Of a stretch of DNA of 64,000 bases, positions 60,839 to 64,000 are shown piece by piece. Each line of letters starts with the position of its first letter. Within the stretch, counting starts at the first letter, position 1. The stretch is from NCBI RefSeq assembly GCF_017315735.1, contig NZ_JAFLRK010000002.1, forward strand, positions 124,001-188,000, read 5' to 3'. Below the pieces are notes generated by a model, which saw only the letters and a list, made by a program, of their open reading frames with translations, was not told the origin of the DNA and made no database searches. The position numbers and the translations under genes were made by a program. This DNA is from Paracoccus shandongensis (GTDB lineage: Bacteria; Pseudomonadota; Alphaproteobacteria; Rhodobacterales; Rhodobacteraceae).

Positions 60839-61749
60839 TGAAGATCGCGCTTGTCGGCATCGGGAAGATCGCGCTGGACCAGCACGTCCCCGCGCTGGAG
60901 GCCAGCCCCGACTGGGATCTGGCCGCGACCGTCAGCCGCCACGGCAGGGTGGAGGGCGTCGAGTCCTTCACCGACATCGCCGCCATGCTGGACGCGCGGC
61001 CCGACATCCCGGTGGTCAGCCTGTGCCTGCCTCCGGTGCCGCGCTTTGACGCGGCCCAGGCGGTGCTGCGCGCGGGCCGCCACCTGATGCTGGAAAAGCC
61101 CCCCGGCGCGACCCTGGCCGAGGTTCATGCCCTTTGCGATCTGGCCGAAAAGCAGGGCGTCACGATCTTCGCCACCTGGCATTCTCGCATGGCCATGGCG
61201 GTGGCCGCCGCGCGCGACTGGCTGGCGGGCAGGACGGTCCACGAAGGCCGCATCACCTGGCGCGAGGACGTGCGCAAGTGGCACCCCGGCCAGGACTGGA
61301 TCTTCGAGGCGGGCGGCATGGGCGTCTTCGACCCCGGCATCAACGCCCTGTCCATCCTGACCGCCATCCTGCCAGAACCCGTGCGCCTGCTGTCCGCCGA
61401 CCTGGATTTCCCGGCGAACCGCCAGGCGCCCATCGCCGCGCGGCTGCGCTTCAGCCAGCAGATCGAAGCGGATTTCGACTTCCGCCAGGAAGGCCCGCAG
61501 ACCTGGGACATGGAGTTCCAGACCGACGCGGGCGTCATGGCGCTGCGCATGGGCGGCAACCGGCTGGAGATTGGCGGACGCCACGTTCAGGGCGCCGACG
61601 ACATCATGGGCGAATACCCCGCCCTTTATGCGCGGATGGCGCACCTGGTCGCCGCAGGAAAATCCGACGCGGACCTTGCGCCCATGGTGCTTGTGGCCGA
61701 TGCCTTCACCCTCGGGCGGCGCAACAGCGTCGCGGAGTTCCATTTCTGA
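60838..61749 (+). CDS. araA: L-arabinose/D-galactose 1-dehydrogenase (Gfo/Idh/MocA family)
   Basis: A 303-residue NAD(P)-dependent dehydrogenase. The nucleotide-binding N-terminus is KIALVGIGKIALDQHVPALE, followed by LMLEKPPGATLAEVHALCDL, FATWHSRMAMAV, WREDVRKWHPGQDWIFEAGG and MGVFDPGINALSILTAILPE. These closely resemble Azospirillum L-arabinose 1-dehydrogenase, which oxidises arabinose or galactose to the lactone. It is coupled to the dehydratase gene (TGATG). The symbol follows Azospirillum usage; this is not the E. coli isomerase. The lactonase expected between these steps is not in the window. Confidence 0.9.
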   Translation: MKIALVGIGKIALDQHVPALEASPDWDLAATVSRHGRVEGVESFTDIAAMLDARPDIPVVSLCLPPVPRFDAAQAVLRAGRHLMLEKPPGATLAEVHALCDLAEKQGVTIFATWHSRMAMAVAAARDWLAGRTVHEGRITWREDVRKWHPGQDWIFEAGGMGVFDPGINALSILTAILPEPVRLLSADLDFPANRQAPIAARLRFSQQIEADFDFRQEGPQTWDMEFQTDAGVMALRMGGNRLEIGGRHVQGADDIMGEYPALYARMAHLVAAGKSDADLAPMVLVADAFTLGRRNSVAEFHF

Positions 61750-61759
61750 GGATAATGCA

Positions 61760-63274
61760 ATGACCTTCACCCCCCATGGCAAACATCTGATCGCAGGCGA
61801 ATGGCTGGCGGGCGAGGGGACGTTCCGGTCCGCCCCCGCCCATGGCACCGCGCATGACTTCAGCACCGGCACGGTGGACCTGGTGAACCGCGCCTGCGAG
61901 GCGGCGGAAGAAGCCTTTGCCGCCTACAGCGCCACCTCGCGCGAAGACCGCGCCCGCTTCCTGGAAACCATCGCCGATCAGATCGAGGCGCGGGCCGAGG
62001 CGATCACCGCCATGGGCACCGCCGAAACCGGCCTGCCCGAGGCGCGGCTCAACGGCGAACGGGGGCGCACCACCGGCCAGTTGCGGCTGTTTGCCGACCA
62101 TATCCGCAAGGGCGACTACCTTGACCGCCGCCACGACCCGGCGCTGCCCGACCGCCAGCCCTTGCCGCGCCCCGACCTGCGGCTGATCCAGCGGCCCATC
62201 GGTCCGGTGGGGGTCTTCGGCGCCTCGAACTTTCCGCTGGCCTTTTCCACCGCAGGCGGCGACACCGCATCCGCGCTGGCCGCAGGCTGCCCCGTCGTCG
62301 TCAAGGTCCACCCCGCCCATCCCGCCACGGGCGAGATCGTGGCCGAGGCCGTCCATGCCGCCATTCAGGCGACGGGCATGCCCGCCGGGGTCTTCAACTT
62401 CATCCACGGCAACACCCATCACGTCGGCGCGGCGCTGGTCCAGCACCCGCTGATCAAGGCGGTGGGCTTCACCGGCAGCCTGCGCGGGGGGCGGGCGCTG
62501 TTCGACCTGTGTGCCGCACGTCCCGAGCCGATCCCGTTCTTCGGAGAGCTTGGCTCCATCAACCCCGGCTTTGTCCTGCCGCAGGCGCTGGCCGCGCGCG
62601 GGGCCAAGCTGGCGGAAGGCTGGGCGGGCAGCCTGACCATGGGCGCGGGCCAGTTCTGCACCAATCCCGGCCTGATCGTGATGCCCAAGGGCGTCCTGGC
62701 CGAGGCCTTCGCCAAGGCGGCGGCCGACGCGCTGGCCAAGATCGGGCCGCAGGTGATGCTGTCCGACGGCATCGCCGAGGCCTATCGCGCGGGCGCGGAA
62801 CGCGCGGCGGGCGTCGCCACCCCGGTCTTCGAGGGCGAAAGCCAGGGCCGCAACGCCCTGCCCGCCGTCTACAAGACCACGGCCGAGGAATTCCTGCGCG
62901 ACCACACCCTGGCCGAGGAGGTCTTCGGCCCCCTGGGCGTGATCGTCACCGTCACGGGCGACGACCAGATGCTGGACGTGGCCCAGGCGATGGAGGGGCA
63001 ACTGACCGCCACCCTGCACCTGGACGAGGGCGACATGGACCTTGCCCGCCGCCTGATGCCCATTCTGGAACGCAAGGCGGGCCGGATCCTGGCGAACGGC
63101 TGGCCCACCGGGGTCGAGGTGGCCGATGCCATGGTCCATGGCGGGCCTTACCCCGCTTCCACCAATTTCGGCGCGACCAGCGTGGGGACCATGGCGATCC
63201 GCCGCTTCCTGCGCCCGGTCAGCTACCAGAACATCCCCGAGGCGCTGTTGCCCGAGGATTTGCGGGGCCTCTAG
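61760..63274 (+). CDS. 2-oxoglutarate semialdehyde dehydrogenase (NADP+)
   Basis: A 504-residue aldehyde dehydrogenase of the ketoglutarate semialdehyde/2,5-dioxovalerate type. Start MTFTPHGKHLIAGEWLAGEG. Cofactor region PIGPVGVFGASNFPLAFSTA, Glu in PIPFFGELGSINPGFVLP, and the catalytic Cys in TMGAGQFCTNPGLIV. The C-terminus (NGWPTGVEVADAMVHGGPYP, ASTNFGATSVGTMAIRRFLR, PVSYQNIPEALLPEDL) is diagnostic for this subfamily. It carries out the last step to 2-oxoglutarate. It starts 10 nt after the dehydrogenase and its stop codon falls inside a hairpin. Confidence 0.93.
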   Translation: MTFTPHGKHLIAGEWLAGEGTFRSAPAHGTAHDFSTGTVDLVNRACEAAEEAFAAYSATSREDRARFLETIADQIEARAEAITAMGTAETGLPEARLNGERGRTTGQLRLFADHIRKGDYLDRRHDPALPDRQPLPRPDLRLIQRPIGPVGVFGASNFPLAFSTAGGDTASALAAGCPVVVKVHPAHPATGEIVAEAVHAAIQATGMPAGVFNFIHGNTHHVGAALVQHPLIKAVGFTGSLRGGRALFDLCAARPEPIPFFGELGSINPGFVLPQALAARGAKLAEGWAGSLTMGAGQFCTNPGLIVMPKGVLAEAFAKAAADALAKIGPQVMLSDGIAEAYRAGAERAAGVATPVFEGESQGRNALPAVYKTTAEEFLRDHTLAEEVFGPLGVIVTVTGDDQMLDVAQAMEGQLTATLHLDEGDMDLARRLMPILERKAGRILANGWPTGVEVADAMVHGGPYPASTNFGATSVGTMAIRRFLRPVSYQNIPEALLPEDLRGL

Positions 63275-63308
63275 CGCCCCGCACCGATCGGCCGGTGGAG
63301 GACCGGCC
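63261..63308 (+). terminator. Two hairpins ending the arabinose operon
   Basis: TGCGGGGC (63261-63268) pairs with GCCCCGCA (63276-63283), spanning the stop codon at 63272-63274. GGCCGGT (63290-63296) pairs with ACCGGCC (63302-63308). No U-tract is seen, so this may attenuate rather than stop transcription into ytfQ. Confidence 0.5.
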
Positions 63309-63333
63309 CGTTCATTCACAAGGGAGGATAACG

Positions 63334-64000
63334 ATGACCATCAAGACCCTGCTGGGCACGGCGGCGTTCCTGGCGCTGACCGCCACCGGCGCCATGGCCG
63401 AAGGCGAAACCGTCGGATTCGCGCAGATCGGATCGGAATCCGGCTGGCGCGCGGCGGAAACCACGCTGACCCGGCAACAGGCCGAGGAACGCGGCATCCA
63501 GCTGCAATTCTCGGACGCGCAGCAGAAGCAGGAAAACCAGATCGCCGCGATCCGGTCCTTCATCGCGCAGGGGGTGGACGCGATCCTGCTGGCCCCGGTC
63601 GTCGCCACCGGCTGGGATTCGGTCCTGCAAGAGGCCAAGGAGGCTGAGATCCCCGTGGTCCTGCTGGACCGGCAGGTGGACAGTTCGGACGACCTTTACC
63701 TGACCGCCGTGGGGTCGAACCTGGTCCATGAGGGCGAGGTCGCGGGCGAATGGCTGGTGGGTGAGGTGGGCGACAAGGAATGCCGCATCGTCGAATTGCA
63801 GGGCACCACCGGCTCCAGCCCCGCCATCGACCGCAAGACCGGCTTTGAAAACGCCATCAAGGATCACCCGAACCTGACCATCGTGCGCAGCCAGACCGGC
63901 GATTTCACCCGCGCCCTGGGGAAAGAGGTGATGGAAAGCTTCCTTCAGGCCGAAAATGGCGGCAAGGACATCTGCGCGCTGTATGCCCATAACGACGACA
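63334..64000 (+). CDS. ytfQ: YtfQ-type sugar ABC transporter substrate-binding protein, 3' end cut off
   Basis: 222 codons are visible from ATG 63334 (after AAGGGAGGATAACG) to the window edge; E. coli YtfQ is 318 residues. The signal peptide is MTIKTLLGTAAFLALTATGA then MA. The mature part follows YtfQ closely: VGFAQIGSESGWRAAETTLT, QQKQENQIAAIRSFIAQGVD, AILLAPVVATGWDSVLQEAK, VELQGTTGSSPAIDRKTGFE, IVRSQTGDFTRALGKEVMES and DICALYAHNDD. YtfQ binds galactofuranose (and galactopyranose) for the YtfRT-YjfF importer, which would be expected to the right of the window. It suggests a second hexose/pentose uptake route in this regulon. Confidence 0.93.
   Translation, partial: MTIKTLLGTAAFLALTATGAMAEGETVGFAQIGSESGWRAAETTLTRQQAEERGIQLQFSDAQQKQENQIAAIRSFIAQGVDAILLAPVVATGWDSVLQEAKEAEIPVVLLDRQVDSSDDLYLTAVGSNLVHEGEVAGEWLVGEVGDKECRIVELQGTTGSSPAIDRKTGFENAIKDHPNLTIVRSQTGDFTRALGKEVMESFLQAENGGKDICALYAHNDD

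Overview
The window is high-GC DNA from an alphaproteobacterium, most likely Paracoccus or a close relative in the Rhodobacteraceae. The indicators are the rpmF-plsX-fabH-ihfA-merR block, a VPLPA-CTERM protein, an alphaproteobacterial flagellar export/stator operon (fliL, motE, motA, flhA, fliR, flhB), a ChvE-GguABC sugar importer beside a GbpR-like LysR regulator, and a Rhizobium-type malonate operon. Nearly everything looks chromosomal. There is no transposase, integrase, phage gene or CRISPR array.

Layout: (1) 1-6010 holds a truncated dcd, tRNA-Pro(GGG), merR, ihfA, a DksA/TraR-like zinc-finger gene on the opposite strand, fabH, plsX, rpmF, a DUF177 gene and bamE. (2) 6073-13843 is mixed housekeeping: a serine hydrolase, sseB, phosphatidylcholine synthase, an orphan oligopeptide-type binding protein, a probable leucine leader peptide plus leuA, a VPLPA-CTERM surface protein and a glycosyltransferase. 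(3) 14041-20557 is the rod-shape operon mreBCD-mrdA-rodA followed by a ghrA-like reductase. (4) 20667-23749 is a heme oxygenase/bacteriophytochrome pair, in which the phytochrome kinase carries its own receiver domain. (5) 23921-31644 holds an MHS transporter, an AbrB-family membrane protein and a complete malonate regulon (matR divergent from matC-matA-matB). (6) 31704-35468 holds a Tat-exported glucan biosynthesis protein, a small RTX protein and an endonuclease/exonuclease/phosphatase-like protein, followed by 520 bases of non-coding DNA containing a diverged 166-bp tandem duplication. (7) 35989-46031 is two divergent flagellar operons that share a short intergenic region with a CtrA-like box. 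(8) 46148-48012 is the biotin importer bioMNY. (9) 48171-52084 is a polyamine-type ABC importer. (10) 52062-64000 is a sugar regulon: LysR regulator, two tandem ChvE-type binding proteins, GguA, GguB, GguC/AraD1, L-arabonate dehydratase, sugar 1-dehydrogenase, ketoglutarate semialdehyde dehydrogenase, and the start of a YtfQ-type binding protein.

The last block encodes import of L-arabinose/D-galactose-type sugars and a non-phosphorylating oxidation route (sugar to lactone, aldonate, 2-keto-3-deoxy acid, then 2-oxoglutarate semialdehyde, then 2-oxoglutarate). Only the lactonase is not visible. The malonate genes import malonate, activate it to malonyl-CoA and decarboxylate it to acetyl-CoA.

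The least expected signals are non-coding. Three families of palindromic elements sit between genes. The most striking is a perfect 24-bp inverted repeat found twice, each time between convergent genes, whose outer TAG triplets serve as the actual stop codon of three of the four flanking genes. A Leu-rich short ORF with competing hairpins lies directly before leuA.
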